This document shows, in pieces, positions 1 to 12,060 of a stretch of DNA of 64,000 bases. This DNA is from Pomphorhynchus laevis (Eukaryota; Acanthocephala; Palaeacanthocephala; Echinorhynchida; Pomphorhynchidae), in NCBI GenBank assembly GCA_012934845.2, contig WNNJ02001213.1, forward strand, positions 372,001-436,000. Reading direction: 5' to 3'. The notes under the pieces are model-generated. The model searched no databases, had not been told where the DNA came from, and saw only the letters and a program-made list of their open reading frames with translations. Position 1 is the stretch's first letter, and each line of letters opens with the position of its first letter. A program made the translations under genes and the position numbers.

Positions 1-328
1 ACAATTTAATAAAATTGTTTTTAAGAGCACTATGTACTAATTGTATTTTTTGTTTAAAAATTCTTGCTCATACAATTGGTGACTGCTTCTGTTATAATAA
101 AAGATAAAATCCAACAATGCAAGATGTATAAAAGTATATTTCATGCTTGACGCTCTAATAGTTTAGTAGTTTAGAGCTTTTTTGAAGCTAAGTGTTTGGA
201 ATAGTTCAATTTATTATTGATTTTATTGAATATATGAATTTTACGCCGACTTTTAACTTTTTGGGATATAATTAATGGGAATTGTCAGATTTATCCATGA
301 TTTAATTGATTTTATTGATTTTTCTTAA

Positions 329-2579
329 ATGCCAACCTATATATATTTATTCATATATATATTTATAATATTGCTTTTATTTTACCTCTTTATCCTAGCT
401 AGATATAAAATACCAAACCCCGACAAGCTTATATTGTGGTTTCAAGAAAGCTCAAAACATGGATCATGTCACACTTTGCTGGCTTCGTTCATGGTAATTA
501 TAGTATCCGAAATAGCAGATAAGACATTTTTCATAGCTGCTATTTTGTCCATGAAATATAATCGATCCCTAGTATATTTTGGTGCTATGACTGCCTTGGT
601 CATAATGACAATCCTAAGTGCCATTCTAGGAAATGTCGCAACATCATTCATTTCACCAAAATATACTCATTATATGTCGATAATGTTGTTTGGCCTTTTC
701 GGATTGAAAATGTTATATGATGGTTTTTTAATGAAAAGTACTAACGCGTCTTCTGAAGAGTTTGAAGAGGTAATATTTTCATTGTCGTAGGTATTAATTT
801 GATCATTTTAAATACGTTTTCACAAACTCTTTCACCACTCTGTACTTAGTTTATATTTTTCAAATGCGATTCGTATTTAATCCTTTTTAAAGAATTAAAT
901 GTGATTCGTATTGTGTATAATTGTGTTTGTAAATTACAAAAATTAATAACAAAATAATTCGGCACAAACTTTCTTTTAAAGACCGGTTCCCCGTTTCAAA
1001 ATGGGTCGCTGCTGACTTGTTGACTATACTCGCAGATCTGGTACGTAGTCTGGGTCACAGACTGAACTGTCATATTTAATAAAAAGTTGAAGAAAATAAG
1101 ATTAAGGCAGCTTATCCTATTCGCCTACTTTATTGTCTCGTAGTTCCAGGGTGTTGCGTTTATCGAGCAGTCAAATTGTTTCAATACTCCGTTTATTTCT
1201 AGGTTTATTTTTGTTGGAATCTAAGTATTTGTGTTTTACCTTGTAGACTACATTTCCGTATATGCGGTGTTTATACCGAATCACTTTTTTCATTATACGA
1301 TTGTAGTAAGTTCCTGTCCAGAACGAATTTCACAATGACCACCACATTCGTTTTATATCTTCCCGTTTCAATATGTGTTTTCTAAGAAACTCCTCAATGG
1401 GCAGTAAATAGCAATTCCATAATTAAAGTCGATATAACGAATATGAGACAGATGTTTATAATCTTCATAGTTTAAAATCAAACTGTCTGCTTCACTGGGC
1501 AGTAAATAGCAATTCCATAATTAAAGCTGATACAACGAATATGAGACAGATGTTCATAATCTTCATAGTTTAAAATCAAACTGTCTGCCTCAGTGGGCAG
1601 TAAATAGCAATTCCATAATTCAAACCGATAAATATGGGACAGATGTTCATAATCTTCATAGTTTAAAATCAAACTGTCTGATTAAACAAATTTATCTAAT
1701 TTGACAGTTTGTCTAATCAAATTGTCTACGAGCATATATTAACAAAATACTTTATACATTTTATTTAATATTCTTTCATGGCGTCATTTAGCCACTAAGA
1801 TTTTCTTGTAATATTTTTAACATGGCAGAAATAAATATATCTTCTTTATTCCTATTTGGCAATGCTAGGGATTCTCGTTTCCGTGGAAATTTGCATTGGG
1901 GTATAGTAGTATAGTTAAAATGATTTAATTTCCAGGATGCTGTTAAATTTATTTCACATAAATAACAATTAATTATAATATAAGTATGTAATGTTATGGC
2001 GAAAATATTAATGAATACGATAAAATTTCCTGAAATTAGTTTTTATCCCGGAATTAAGCCCCTTTTAATAAACCCTAGACTATACTAAAGATTTAACAAG
2101 TGCTAAATTCATAAATTATCATGAGCAGAATAAAAATATTAATAACATGGCCAAATTTGATAAATAGTTACCATTAAAAATCGATTTTAATTTTTTTACT
2201 GTAAAAGGTAGACAGAGAGATTGCAATGCAGGAGAAAAAGAATTATCAGAGTATTGAAACAGGAGAGCTGCGTCCGTCCATACGAAGCAATGAATCGTGG
2301 ATCGTTTTCGGTCAGTCATTCGTAATGACATTTCTAGCAGAATGGGGTGATCGCAGTCAACTTACAACAATTGTTATATCGGCAAAGGAGAAAGCACAAA
2401 TTTTAAATGTTATCGTAGGCAGTTGTCTTGGTCACGCTTGCTGTACGGGACTAGCTGTGATCGGAGGACGAGTGGTTGCCAAAAAAATATCAGTGAAAAC
2501 AATGACACTATTGGGTGGATTTGTGTTTATTGTATTTGCATTGTCGTCTTTATTTATTGTTCCGGTTGAATTTAAATGA
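329..2579 (+). CDS. TMEM165/GDT1-family Golgi Mn2+/Ca2+ transporter, two exons (329-769, 2208-2579)
   Basis: The family moves Mn2+ or Ca2+ into the Golgi lumen in exchange for protons and supports glycosylation. Both hallmark motifs are present: EIADKT at about residues 61-66 (exon 1) and EWGDRS at about 192-197 (exon 2), each in a hydrophobic repeat of about three membrane segments. The N-terminus is hydrophobic and may be a signal anchor. Exon 1 ends in frame at GAAGAG|GTAATA (769/770). Exon 2 opens after GTAAAAG at 2207/2208 in phase 0, giving V-D-R-E-I before the Met at 2226. Joined length is about 270 aa, near yeast Gdt1 (280) and shorter than human TMEM165 (324). The linker between repeats is acidic/charged, as in the family. 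A polyadenylation-type AATAAA lies near 2735. The splice sites are inferred from consensus; the family call is firm. Confidence 0.88.
1399..1681. repeat. 98-bp tandem repeat, 3 copies, inside the TMEM165-like intron
   Basis: Units starting near 1399, 1497 and 1595 share the phrase GGCAGTAAATAGCAATTCC and end in AATCAAACTGTCTG. The third is shorter. The apparent reading frame on the minus strand is a product of the repeat. It sits in the 1.44-kb intron (770-2207), which otherwise holds AT-rich sequence without a gene. Confidence 0.85.
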
Positions 2580-2939
2580 AACTCGCAGCGCGATAGTTCC
2601 GTTTATTTTGTGAAATTTTTGTCGATCTATTTTGTTTCTATCAGTTCAGAAAATGAAAACGAAATATATGTATCAAATTTGACTTATTTATAAAAAGAAA
2701 CTCAGTTTTGTCTGGATGAAACATTTGTATTTTTAATAAAGCAGTTCGGAAATACTTGTCCTTGCTGCGGAAGTTGATTATATCTAGCTGTAATGTCGTC
2801 AAGCTTATTGCAATCTACTCATTGCATTTTAATAAGCGATTCTAATTAAAACTTTTTTATAGCAATGCGTTAACTATTACAAAGCCAAACGATATTAGGC
2901 CATCACAAATATTAGGGCATATTATTAGGCCATCCCAAT

Positions 2940-3165
2940 AATTTACTAGAATTTTTTACTTGAGTCTTTACTTGAGAGATTACTGGATGATTTACTGGAG
3001 GACTTAATGAAGGATAAACTGGAGGATTTACTAGTGAATTAACTGGAGTATATACTGAAAGATTTACTGGAGGATTTGCTGGACGATTTTTTTGGGGGAA
3101 GGTAAATTGGGTGATGTACTGGAGGATAAATTGGCTGATTTATTGAAAGATATACTGTATTTGAA
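2940..3165. repeat. Degenerate 12-bp minisatellite (GGATTTACTGGA-like)
   Basis: About fifteen imperfect repeats of a unit close to GGATTTACTGGA run through this stretch, with local variants such as GATAAACTGGAG. A short similar run occurs at about 62300-62340 inside the LINE at the right end of the window, so the repeat may have grown from a LINE segment. No gene is visible between 2580 and 3190. Confidence 0.7.
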
Positions 3166-3189
3166 GGCTTAGATAGTCAAATGTGGGAG

Positions 3190-4290
3190 CTGGATAAACT
3201 CGCAGTGTTGTTATTGTCAAGGTTTGTTTTCAGTTGATGAGTTTGTATAACCCTATTATTACGTATAACGAAAGTATAGGAACGGTCAGTGTTTCGTTTT
3301 TCGTAAAGTTCGGTACGGAGAGTTTTGTAGGCATCACGTTCTACTGGTGATAAATCAGGGATTGAGTAGAATCTGGAAAAACCAGGTGAATTTCGTAGCT
3401 TACTACAATAGGAAAGTGCTTGACGTGATATCGATTCGTCAGTTGAAATAAGCAGCCACGGAGAAATATCAGTTCGTAAAGCTGAAAATCGATAGATTTA
3501 TTCCGATCTAAGAGAAAATGTTCTTGACAATGTCTTAATCATTCGATGAAACAGGTAATCCTATAATGATTACGTTACACGAACGGTTTGCCTGCTTTTC
3601 ACACTCTTGCACGAGTTTAAGCGGAGTCAGATTTTTGTTTAAATGATTGGCCGCGAAAACAGATCTTACAACCTCCTGTCGAACTACACCTGCAAAAGTA
3701 TGCGATTTAGTTAAACTGGATTCTCCACCATCAAATGAAGTTTCTTCCAAAAAATTATTCTTCAAGTTTCCAAGCTCTGTCGTCAACTCAGCGATTTCGA
3801 TTCGTGAGCGCTCAACAACTTCTTCAAATGATGATAACCGTTTTGCTGAGCATTATCCAAAATGGAACTCCGCAGAAAGAAATCTCAATCAACGATACGA
3901 GAAGCTTTCACTGGTTCTCAGAATGCAACCAGGACTTGAGCATTTGGTATTAAGGGTTAAGAAATCGGCAGTATCTTACTCACCGGTAGCAAACGTGCTA
4001 GGATCATTTGTATGCAAAGGAAAATTTGTGCTCGGCTGAAAACTGCCTAGGTGCATAGTCGTAGAAGAATCGATTGAGCTGTTCGTCTGCATCACTGTTG
4101 GCAACTTGATCATTGATAAATCAATTAAAATACCGCTTGGGTTGACAATAGCACCTTAACTACGGTTTGAACATCTCGTTCAATTCAATTTGTACAGCTT
4201 TAACCTTTGTGAACACAAGTGCAAGCCTTACATACTGTTGAGGGTCCATTACAAGGACAGCATCGCATATTTAATAAGGAATGCGATGTC
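3190..4290 (-). mobile_element. LINE ORF1 remnant (Cys motif, RRM-like part, C-terminal domain)
   Basis: On the minus strand the order is that of a CR1/L2-like ORF1. Near 4280-4210 a Cys-rich motif reads CCPCNG..VCKACTC. Near 3600-3540 comes the RRM-like phrase NVIIIGLPVSSND. Near 3440-3200 is a C-terminal domain with SRFYSIPDLSPVERDAYKTL followed by a VIRNNRV strand. The longest open piece is 83 aa (3535-3786) and the frame is broken several times, so this is a decayed copy. It is homologous to the ORF1 at 62480-63490. The plus-strand frame at 3647-4039 is its shadow. No ORF2 follows on this strand. Confidence 0.7.
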
Positions 4291-4349
4291 ATTCAAAACT
4301 GGTGAAATCTGAACGATATGTGTGGTATGTTGTATACTGTATATACAAT

Positions 4350-4690
4350 ATAACATTATCGCCTTCTCCATTATCCTTCTTATCTATATCTGCCAACTCT
4401 AAGTGAATCTCGCTATCTTTCCACTAACCTGTACCTCTTCACTCAACCAACTTCTGCCGTTGATCTCTACATATCGCTGCTCCTCCACTTTGGAATTTCC
4501 CACCTGATCATCTGTGATCTTCATCCTCACTCCCTTTTTTCAAAAAGCAACTACGTTCAATGCTTATTAACGAGTAATTATTGTTCTTAATCTGTATCGC
4601 TTTTGTGGGCTTGTAAACACACGGTATGCGTGCATTTGCCACGTTAAAAAACTTTCAATAAAAATATAATAACACTTTAACTTGGAAGAT
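4350..4690 (+). mobile_element. 3' end of a CR1/L2-like LINE (family A)
   Basis: Frame-broken translation gives the end of the LINE RT (LYLFTQPTSAV, then an AAPPLWN-like phrase and a FKKQL-like end), followed by a tail with GTGCATTTGCCACGTTAAAA. The same C-terminal part occurs on the minus strand at 54215-54451. Only the last 340 bp remain, as expected of a 5'-truncated insertion. Confidence 0.75.
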
Positions 4691-5048
4691 CTCTGGTCAT
4701 AAGTTGAACATTCACTAAATTTAACAAATCGTCAAAAAAGTTATTTTAGGTAAATGATTTTGTTTGTATAAGAAAAAAAATGTTTTTTTTATTGTACATT
4801 TTTAATCACAAAATGTTTATTTAAAAAATAAAATTTACAACAAAATTAAAACGTACACTTTTAAATGTTAATTATCTTTTGAATTCACTATAACATCACG
4901 GTACATGTTCTTCTGTATTAATCGTAAAATAAGTCTCTTCGTTACTGAAAATTGACACCTAAATACATCAAACATATAATACAAAAAGGAAGAAGCAAGT
5001 TAGCCACCAAAGGTTTACTGAATACAAAAATTCAAATACGTGAGACGT

Positions 5049-8000
5049 TTATTGGTTGATAGCACGAACTCGCATATAATCCAGCTCTGTTGCTAATTTA
5101 TCAATGTCATTGAATTTGCGCTTTAACTTCGATATTTTTAACTGTAGGGTACATGGTAACAAATCGGATATTTCATTTTTATCGGATACATCTATGCTAC
5201 ACCTTAATCCATCACTCTGCAAAACTCGATCGGTATCGCATATCTTGTTTCCAGCACAAGAGAATTCATTTGACGTAGAGCGCTCAATGCACTTTGAACG
5301 CACTTTTTTGGAAGATAAAATTTCATGCGGTCGTATTAAAATTGGGATCGACTTAACAATTCCAAATTCACAGTCAAGTAATGAAGATATTTGCTTACAC
5401 ATGTCCGACAGCGTACAACGAAGCCACATATTAAGTTCGTTGATATCAATCGAAAATACACTTGACTCGTCATTTACCAAGGACCAGTATACAGCTTCTA
5501 GAAATTGAGGCGATCCTTGTTTCCAACGAGCGACATTCATAGACGAAGTAGCAATTGGATACATACTTACACTCTGCACTTCGCTAGTAATTACGCGCAT
5601 GAGTAAGGGTAACTTTACCTGCTTAAAATGTACATGAGGATAGCAACCAGTAATTGTGAAATCAAGCAACTTTCTCAGATTGACCTCGTTAGGCTTAAAT
5701 GGTAACATTGTGCAATAGTTCACTATTGCGAATAATAAATGATCCTCTTTGGGTATATCCGTTTTCATATTCATAATTGGTGTACAAGGCGGACATACTT
5801 CATATTTAGGATCCCTATTGTATCGCAAGACGACTGAACAGCCATAAGACGAAACCGGACCAATTGCTAGATCCAATCGTTTCGCAGGAGATATTAATGT
5901 AATTGACTCTGAATAAGCTAGACTTGCCCATGATGTAGGTGGGTATATACCAATCCTACATACCCAATTTCCTTCAGGAAGATTTTCAAGGCATATATCA
6001 GCCTTTATTTTTACAGATATATTATTTCTATGACCAATAAAATGTTGCGAAGCTTTCTTCCAGCGCAGAAATATCGATTTCATTATAATTCGCTGATGTA
6101 TTTTGGTAATTATATTGATTTCATTAATTTTTTCGTCGGTTAATGTCCGAACATAATTGTTTACGTGCTCTTCAAGTAAACTACGCTGTATTCGATATAA
6201 TATCTGTTCAAAAAGAATACTTTCAGCACATACCCTTTTAATTAAGGAATCAATGAATTCATTTGCAAGGCTTAATAGTTTTTCATTTAAGATAGGAATA
6301 GGTTCTACTTGCAAAACTTTATTTGTATCCATATAGTCAGATGATGGCACGTATGATGCTTTACATTCATTTGTTAAAACATTATAATCAGTGTCAGTAA
6401 ATGGAGTCGATGGCTGATTTGCTAATATGGTATCATTTGCAAGGCAACGAAGTTCGTTGTCTATAAGTAATTCATCACATTCATCTACAGGTTTATGAAT
6501 TTGATATTCAGGTTGATGTTGATTGGAATCTATTTTAAATATTGGAGAGCCAGATTTGTTTCTCGAAATTTCTGTAAATAACGATTTGTGTTGTGATGAA
6601 TTTTCTATCAAATTTATTTCTGGAGATGATCTTTTAGTGTCTAAGGTGTGTGTCTCAAAGTAAGTTAACTCTGTATTTGGGGTAGGTTCAATCTGCGAAA
6701 GATTAACATTGTTTATTGTTCCAATCTGATTCCAACTAAATACATCATCTGATTTACTTAATGTATTAGAATTAAATAAATCAAGTGAATTGGCATTGGT
6801 GGATTCGTATTGCCATGGTGATGTAGGACCGGTAAAGCCGGTAATGGGAAACAATACATTTTTTGATTTTGAATATGCATTCATAATACGTGCTACTGAG
6901 TCATCATCACGAGTACGTGGTGATGATGGTGATTCAGGTACAAGCCCAATAAAATATCCATTACAATCAAAGCTAATTGGATCTTCCAATACAATTTGCT
7001 TTTCCCAATCCGCATATAGATAGTATGAAAGCTTATTAGTTGGAATTATTTGTTCAATATGTCTTGAAACACATGGTTCCGGTGACTTAAATTTACCGAC
7101 GATACAACTATTTTCAACTGAATATCCAAATCTTGATAATTCGTTCAGATCGTCAGAGCCTAGAATGCTCTTAGCTAAAAGTAGGCCCGTGCATCCGGCG
7201 TGAGGTTGATGTTGAACTAGGACTTCTAAGGACTTGCTTACAATTCGGTCAGTAAGTCGTAATATAGCACATGCAAGCATTTGATTGGATTTTGAAGTTA
7301 CTGAAAAAATTTTCCACATATGTATTGAGTCATTTGTTCGTACACAGCGGTGGACAGCCAATGCTAAATCTCTGTATGGATCATCAGTTAGTTGAGAATT
7401 TACATTCTCAATTGGGGTCAAGGGGTTAGCACCTATCATTGTTGAATGAATCATAGATAGAGCCTTAAATTGATTTGCTTTGCTGTTGCATTGAAGTAAG
7501 CTACTTAAACTTGCACGGATTTGGCTATCATTCAATGTAGGACTGAAAGCGTCAACAGATTGGTCTATAAGTTTTAGGGCTGAATAAACATGGAATCGCA
7601 CACATACCTCAAGACATTGAAATGTGGCTTGGACAATCTCATTATTGCCGTTTTTTTCGTATTTATCTGCATTGCATTGTGAAATGACATTTTGTTGAAT
7701 AAGATCCTTACGAACTGCGTGCAAACGATGTGATACAAAGTGAAACAATTCCGCAGTTATACCATCTTTGCACAACCTACAAAGGAAGGCTACAGTTTCT
7801 AGTAGGGTTGGATAAGCCGGCCTCAGATCATTAGGATCAGATTGCAGTTGATCAGCAGATGCTCGCTTATATTCCTTTACGTATCGATCTTTTTCAAATG
7901 GCATTAAACGGGAACGCATAAGCGTTTCTCTTAACGGGCACATTGTTAAACAACGAGCAATAGAGGTCGAATCACTTCTATTCCATAATTCGTTAACGAT

Positions 8001-8339
8001 GTCGATCGCGCGCATTTGATCCTTTAAATTAGCGTATTTTGTGGATAAAAATAGTTTTCTATCGAATTCAGGTACACGTTGCTGAGATTTTGATCCATCA
8101 AGCTTATTTATGGTGTATCTTTTATCTTCCTCGGTTTTAAAAACAAGCAATGCAAGACCATCAGCAGTTCTTATGTATATTCGTTCTAATCCTTGGATTT
8201 GAATAGGCTTCGTAGTCCAGTAAGCAACATATTTGTCACTAGTAGCCTCAATTAATAACTCGTTCAGTAATTGTTGACAGTGCTCTTCCGTAGCAACCTT
8301 TGAAGGCAACAAATCAGTGGATCGGAATGTATTTTGCAT
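5049..8339 (-). CDS. GANP/SAC3-family nuclear mRNA-export protein (TREX-2 scaffold)
   Basis: A single open frame of 1096 aa. The SAC3/GANP core starts near residue 120: MCPLRE at 133-138 matches the family's MCP..E signature and is followed by a FEKDRYVKEYKR segment and a long helical region (about 160-380) that matches the SAC3 fold. A poorly conserved Ser/Asn-rich stretch spans about 470-680. Near 690-760 a helical, charged segment ending in IFLRWKK resembles the CID region of animal GANP (Drosophila Xmas). SAC3/GANP proteins hold ENY2 and centrin at the nuclear pore and couple mRNA processing to export. The N-terminal FG-repeat and RRM parts of vertebrate GANP are not seen. A good 3' splice site (CCCTTCTGTTGTAG) touches the ATG, so the true N-terminus may lie in an unseen upstream exon. 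It is unusual that 3.3 kb shows no intron. Confidence 0.8.
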   Translation of the reverse strand: MQNTFRSTDLLPSKVATEEHCQQLLNELLIEATSDKYVAYWTTKPIQIQGLERIYIRTADGLALLVFKTEEDKRYTINKLDGSKSQQRVPEFDRKLFLSTKYANLKDQMRAIDIVNELWNRSDSTSIARCLTMCPLRETLMRSRLMPFEKDRYVKEYKRASADQLQSDPNDLRPAYPTLLETVAFLCRLCKDGITAELFHFVSHRLHAVRKDLIQQNVISQCNADKYEKNGNNEIVQATFQCLEVCVRFHVYSALKLIDQSVDAFSPTLNDSQIRASLSSLLQCNSKANQFKALSMIHSTMIGANPLTPIENVNSQLTDDPYRDLALAVHRCVRTNDSIHMWKIFSVTSKSNQMLACAILRLTDRIVSKSLEVLVQHQPHAGCTGLLLAKSILGSDDLNELSRFGYSVENSCIVGKFKSPEPCVSRHIEQIIPTNKLSYYLYADWEKQIVLEDPISFDCNGYFIGLVPESPSSPRTRDDDSVARIMNAYSKSKNVLFPITGFTGPTSPWQYESTNANSLDLFNSNTLSKSDDVFSWNQIGTINNVNLSQIEPTPNTELTYFETHTLDTKRSSPEINLIENSSQHKSLFTEISRNKSGSPIFKIDSNQHQPEYQIHKPVDECDELLIDNELRCLANDTILANQPSTPFTDTDYNVLTNECKASYVPSSDYMDTNKVLQVEPIPILNEKLLSLANEFIDSLIKRVCAESILFEQILYRIQRSLLEEHVNNYVRTLTDEKINEINIITKIHQRIIMKSIFLRWKKASQHFIGHRNNISVKIKADICLENLPEGNWVCRIGIYPPTSWASLAYSESITLISPAKRLDLAIGPVSSYGCSVVLRYNRDPKYEVCPPCTPIMNMKTDIPKEDHLLFAIVNYCTMLPFKPNEVNLRKLLDFTITGCYPHVHFKQVKLPLLMRVITSEVQSVSMYPIATSSMNVARWKQGSPQFLEAVYWSLVNDESSVFSIDINELNMWLRCTLSDMCKQISSLLDCEFGIVKSIPILIRPHEILSSKKVRSKCIERSTSNEFSCAGNKICDTDRVLQSDGLRCSIDVSDKNEISDLLPCTLQLKISKLKRKFNDIDKLATELDYMRVRAINQ

Positions 8340-8353
8340 CTACAACAGAAGGG
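8340..8353 (-). promoter_or_regulatory. 3' splice acceptor abutting the GANP-like ATG
   Basis: Read on the minus strand, a pyrimidine-rich CCCTTCTGTTGTAG ends exactly at the first ATG. It is either the acceptor of a leader intron, of an upstream coding exon, or of spliced-leader trans-splicing. Confidence 0.55.
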
Positions 8354-8860
8354 TTGAAATGATCACTATCTATAAAATACATACTCTTGAATAATACGGT
8401 TAGAAATTTATTTTAAAATCTAAACTATCTATGAGAAAACTGATATAAATAGTTTACGACAACTTCAATTTTTATTCCTATAAATATTTTTATTATATAT
8501 GATGGTACGTCATATATAATCATATTATACATGATTATACGAAATTGTTTGTTAAGCTTTAATAAACAATTAGAGCTTCAATAAACATTTGATTATATAA
8601 AATTGTTTATTAAGCTTCAATATTAAACTTTAAAATAATTATTTATATAAATATTATTACATACAACAACTTAAGAGCCAAGGACTCGTAGAAAGTTGAA
8701 TCACAAGAAATAAAAACTGAATGGAAACAGTATAAAGAGAAAACGTGAAAATAATCAAAGATAAATGTTAGACTGAAGTCACTGACGTAATCTGCACTTG
8801 AAAGAACATTTACTATAGGCTGTTGATTATTAAGGAAGACACATTGTCCCAAAGTCGTAC
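8354..8860. other. AT-rich gap between the GANP-like gene and a LINE remnant
   Basis: No supported gene. A phrase like ATATATAATCATATTATACATGAT is palindromic near 8510-8540, and AATAAACAATT/TTGTTTATTAAGCTT phrases repeat near 8550-8620. The short minus-strand frame at 8643-8852 lacks any recognisable feature. Confidence 0.5.
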
Positions 8861-8869
8861 AATTCGATC

Positions 8870-10920
8870 ACAGATAGTTACATTCTTTTTGATAGGCGGA
8901 CGGTATCATTGTATATGATATTTATGTCTGCGGAGATTTGTTGTTTTACTTTAATTGAAGTCCTCCACACGAACATCAAATCAGCCAGCTGGAGTGAAAT
9001 TTCAACTGGACATACTTGAAGTGCTTTCATACGTTCGACATAAGGCAACGACCGTTTTGATCCAACCAAAACTACGTGATACTCTTTCAAAGTGTTGCAT
9101 ATCCTTGTGAAATTGTGGGTGTGACAGGAGAAGCGTATAACATGTGTGACAATAGAATTGCGATATATAAAATACAAAAACTATGGCGATCAAATTGACC
9201 AAAATAACACCTTGATAGTCTGAGTAGCCAAATGCATCTGCTAGACGAAATCTATACGTGAAGTCGTGTACTAAGATCATGACAACCATAACTCCGAGAT
9301 CAGATATGCTAGAAACTTGCTGTATCGTACGATTCTATATGGCATAGCTAACTATGAACCTTTTGCTACCGATGTGAAAGTGATTGCATTTTGTATCGTT
9401 CAATAACAATCCTCTGGAATGGCATCATGGCGCTATCACATCAACATCACACTGTATCATCTGTGCATCGAGAGTGCAAGTTAATGTCTGCCATATCTTC
9501 AGATTATCCACATACATTACGCACGAGTAGTTTAATTTACAGGAGAGCATATTGATGTAGATATTAAAAAGTAGTGGATTAGGGACATAACCTTGAGAAA
9601 ACTCTGCATAATTGTAAGAGAGAATGCTTTCAATTTTTACAGCAAAACTACGATTTTTAGAAATGATTTAATCCAATTATGGACTGAGCCTACAATATTG
9701 TTGGAGTGTAAGTTATCTAGAAGAATATCACGAATAACACGGTCAGTGCGTTCCATAGATCGAAAAATAGAGCGTTAAGCCCATAACCACAAAGAACCGC
9801 TTCACGCCAACTGTGACGTGACTTGATAAAGTTAGTTACTTTTGATCAATTTGGACCAAACCCTTGCAGGGCATCACTTAAAATGTTGTAATGCTCTAGG
9901 TGGGATGATACATATTTAAAAATTAAACGCTCTAACACCTTGCATGCATCGCAAGTTAAGCTAATGAGACGATAATTCTTTACCAAAGAGCGATCACCTT
10001 TTTTGAAAAGAGGAATAATTATGGATTTATTCCAATCACTAGGGAGTTTTCCTAAGGTCAAAGAACACCGAAGGCAGATAACGGCTTGAAAAGACATGCA
10101 ATTTCGCGAAGAAGCAATGATGGTAGACCATCATGGCAAGCGTTTAGTAAATAGGGAAGATTTCGTAGTTCCAGAGGACATTACCGTTATAAAACTCGAA
10201 CTCGTGGGAAATTACGATACTTCAGAACAACTGGATTGTGGTAAAGTCAACAAAAATTGCTTAGCAAAATTCTCTGCAATTGACATGGGGTCATATATTA
10301 CTACATTATTTGATGTTACGATGCTCGATATCGAATTAGAAGATTTGCAGAAAGAGACGATAAACTTAAATGGTTTATTTTAGCTACTACGGAATTAACG
10401 ACACAACGAGGCAATGTGATCCCAGCGCTTTGATCTTTTAAAGATGTGGATATGCTACGATCTAGCTTAGTCTGTGAAAGGACGACTAACATTTATGTAG
10501 TCATCAAGAAGAGCGTTACGTAAACTTATCGCATCGTGGACTTCCTTGGCTAGCCACATAGTCAAGCGTCTAATACCATTGGGCTGATTGCGGGATTGAA
10601 GTATTTTAATCCCACAAACAAATTGCTCTTTATGAATTCCCAACTGCGGTTAACACCATAGAAAGTCAGCTTTATTCAACACTTGATCTGTACTTCACTA
10701 TACTTTATGTATATTCAACACATGTACAGGATACATCCTTTAGTGACAATGTAATAAGCATCACCCGGTGGTCACTATAACCAATTGTAGGAGCAAGTTT
10801 AATATGCTGGACTAGATCGCTGTACACTGAAAGACACAAATCCAATATCGAGTGGTTTGAACTGCGGTAGGTTCACACCTATTTCTTGTAGGTGTTGATT
10901 GCACATATTTTATTAATCAC
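8870..10920 (-). mobile_element. Decayed CR1-like LINE (family C): endonuclease end, linker, RT, C-terminal part
   Basis: On the minus strand from 10900 downward: the end of the endonuclease (IGYSDHRVMLITLSL), a linker (MWLAKEVHDAI, RNALLDDYIN), the pre-RT phrase DPMSIAENFAKQF (about 10290), RT block PSDWNKSIIIPLFKKGDRS and NYRLISLTCDACKVLERLI (9846-10097), and a late RT part LPYVERMKAL (about 9030). The frame breaks many times. It is the same family as 38923-40560 and 12600-13540. The plus-strand 95-aa frame at 10096-10383 is an antisense shadow of the linker. Confidence 0.72.
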
Positions 10921-10963
10921 TTGTCGGTTGAAGATGCATTAAAACTCGTAACCTCTGTATTTC

Positions 10964-11146
10964 ATGTTTATTTCAGGAAATTCAAACAAATTAATTCTGA
11001 ACAGAAAGAAGTCTGCAGAGATGATTCCATTTATTGGACGGGAAATTTCACGTGATTTTCTATCTATTCAATTTGAAAATTTTCCAATCACCCACAAAGA
11101 TTCGATACAAATTCGTGTAGTTACTATTAATATCGAAGACTCATAG
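10964..11146 (+). CDS. Short open frame behind a splice-acceptor-like site, unidentified
   Basis: A 60-aa frame whose upstream edge has a textbook acceptor (TTTATTTCAG at about 10968-10977), leaving the reading GNSNKLILNRKKSAEMIPF... to the stop. It lies just outside the LINE and its base composition is less skewed than the flanks. It could be the last exon of a host gene whose other exons are not recognisable, or chance. I see no family motif. Confidence 0.2.
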   Translation: MFISGNSNKLILNRKKSAEMIPFIGREISRDFLSIQFENFPITHKDSIQIRVVTINIEDS

Positions 11147-11149
11147 GTC

Positions 11150-11690
11150 TCATTTTTAAATGATCAAGAGCAGATGCCTTTCCAGAATATACATATTGTT
11201 TAGAATAAAGTCCCTTAAATGCTTCAGTAAGGATTTAATGACATTTTATATTGCGATGATCTGTCTATTAAAACTGCACATGCACCCGTATTTTCATAGT
11301 GCAGTTTAAACAGCAATTGAACCAGTTGTAAAATGATGTTTAAGGCTTGTATGTAGATAAGTAAATGATACCGACATTTTTTCTAGTAAATCATTTGAGA
11401 AAAAGGCCAAAGAAGTTTCCCAAACAAAAAGGTTGAAAGAAAAGTTTCAATTAAAACCTTCCTCTGGTCACTTCACACGTAAGGTTAACCATATCTAACA
11501 AAAATTACGTGAGAAGTAATAACATTTACAACAACTCCTTCTTTCCGGCAACTGTGCGATTCCTAAATGACGATAATATCTAATACATTATTGCTTTACT
11601 TTTTTTCTGAGGCTAATATAGATAACGATCATGTACATATATTGTTATATTATTAAGCGTTTTCTCATAATGCGAAATAGCACTCTTAAA
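11150..11690. other. Intergenic, no feature seen
   Basis: AT-rich sequence with no open frame of note and no repeat that I can relate to others in the window. Confidence 0.5.
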
Positions 11691-11692
11691 AT

Positions 11693-12060
11693 ATGTCCGT
11701 AAAACGATTATTGCTTCGTTTAACGATTTTTCTAGTTACAAGTCTCATCGCTGTCAGCTCCCCATCTTTCCTCAACCTTCCTTTCTTAGACGACACTCGC
11801 TCAACATCGCTATCGCTGCGTTCCCGTCATACTCTCTTACTCCACGTTCCCAATTACTCCAACAACTACGGTATCCGATCCTTCCTCGTCGCCGCCCCAC
11901 TCGCCTGGAATCAACTCCCTCTCGACGTCCGCCGCGTCCCCTCCTTTATCACATTCAAACACCTCCTCCGTCCACACCTTCCCGACACATGATTTACATT
12001 TTTGTTTGTTGTGGTCATGTAAGCGCGCGCTGGCACGCATTTGCCACGTTAAAATAATAC
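11693..12060 (+). mobile_element. 3' end of a CR1/L2-like LINE (family B), C-terminal RT part
   Basis: The 99-aa frame carries the conserved end of CR1/L2-type ORF2: LRSRHTLLLHVPNYSNNYG, RSFLVAAPLAWNQLP and FKHLLRPHLP. The stop is followed by a short 3' UTR with a GC hairpin (12023-12038) and the shared tail GCATTTGCCACGTTAAAA. It is locally GC-rich against AT-rich flanks. The same sequence ends the copy at 27159-28125. It is a 5'-truncated insertion. Confidence 0.85.

Noticed and set aside
1478-1672. 64-aa minus frame with an internal repeat
   Set aside because: Product of the 98-bp tandem repeat in the TMEM165-like intron.
3647-4039. 130-aa plus-strand frame
   Set aside because: Antisense to a LINE ORF1 whose RRM-like and C-terminal motifs read on the minus strand.
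10096-10383. 95-aa plus-strand frame
   Set aside because: The opposite strand reads as the LINE linker (DPMSIAENFAKQF) continuous with RT motifs, so this is an antisense shadow.
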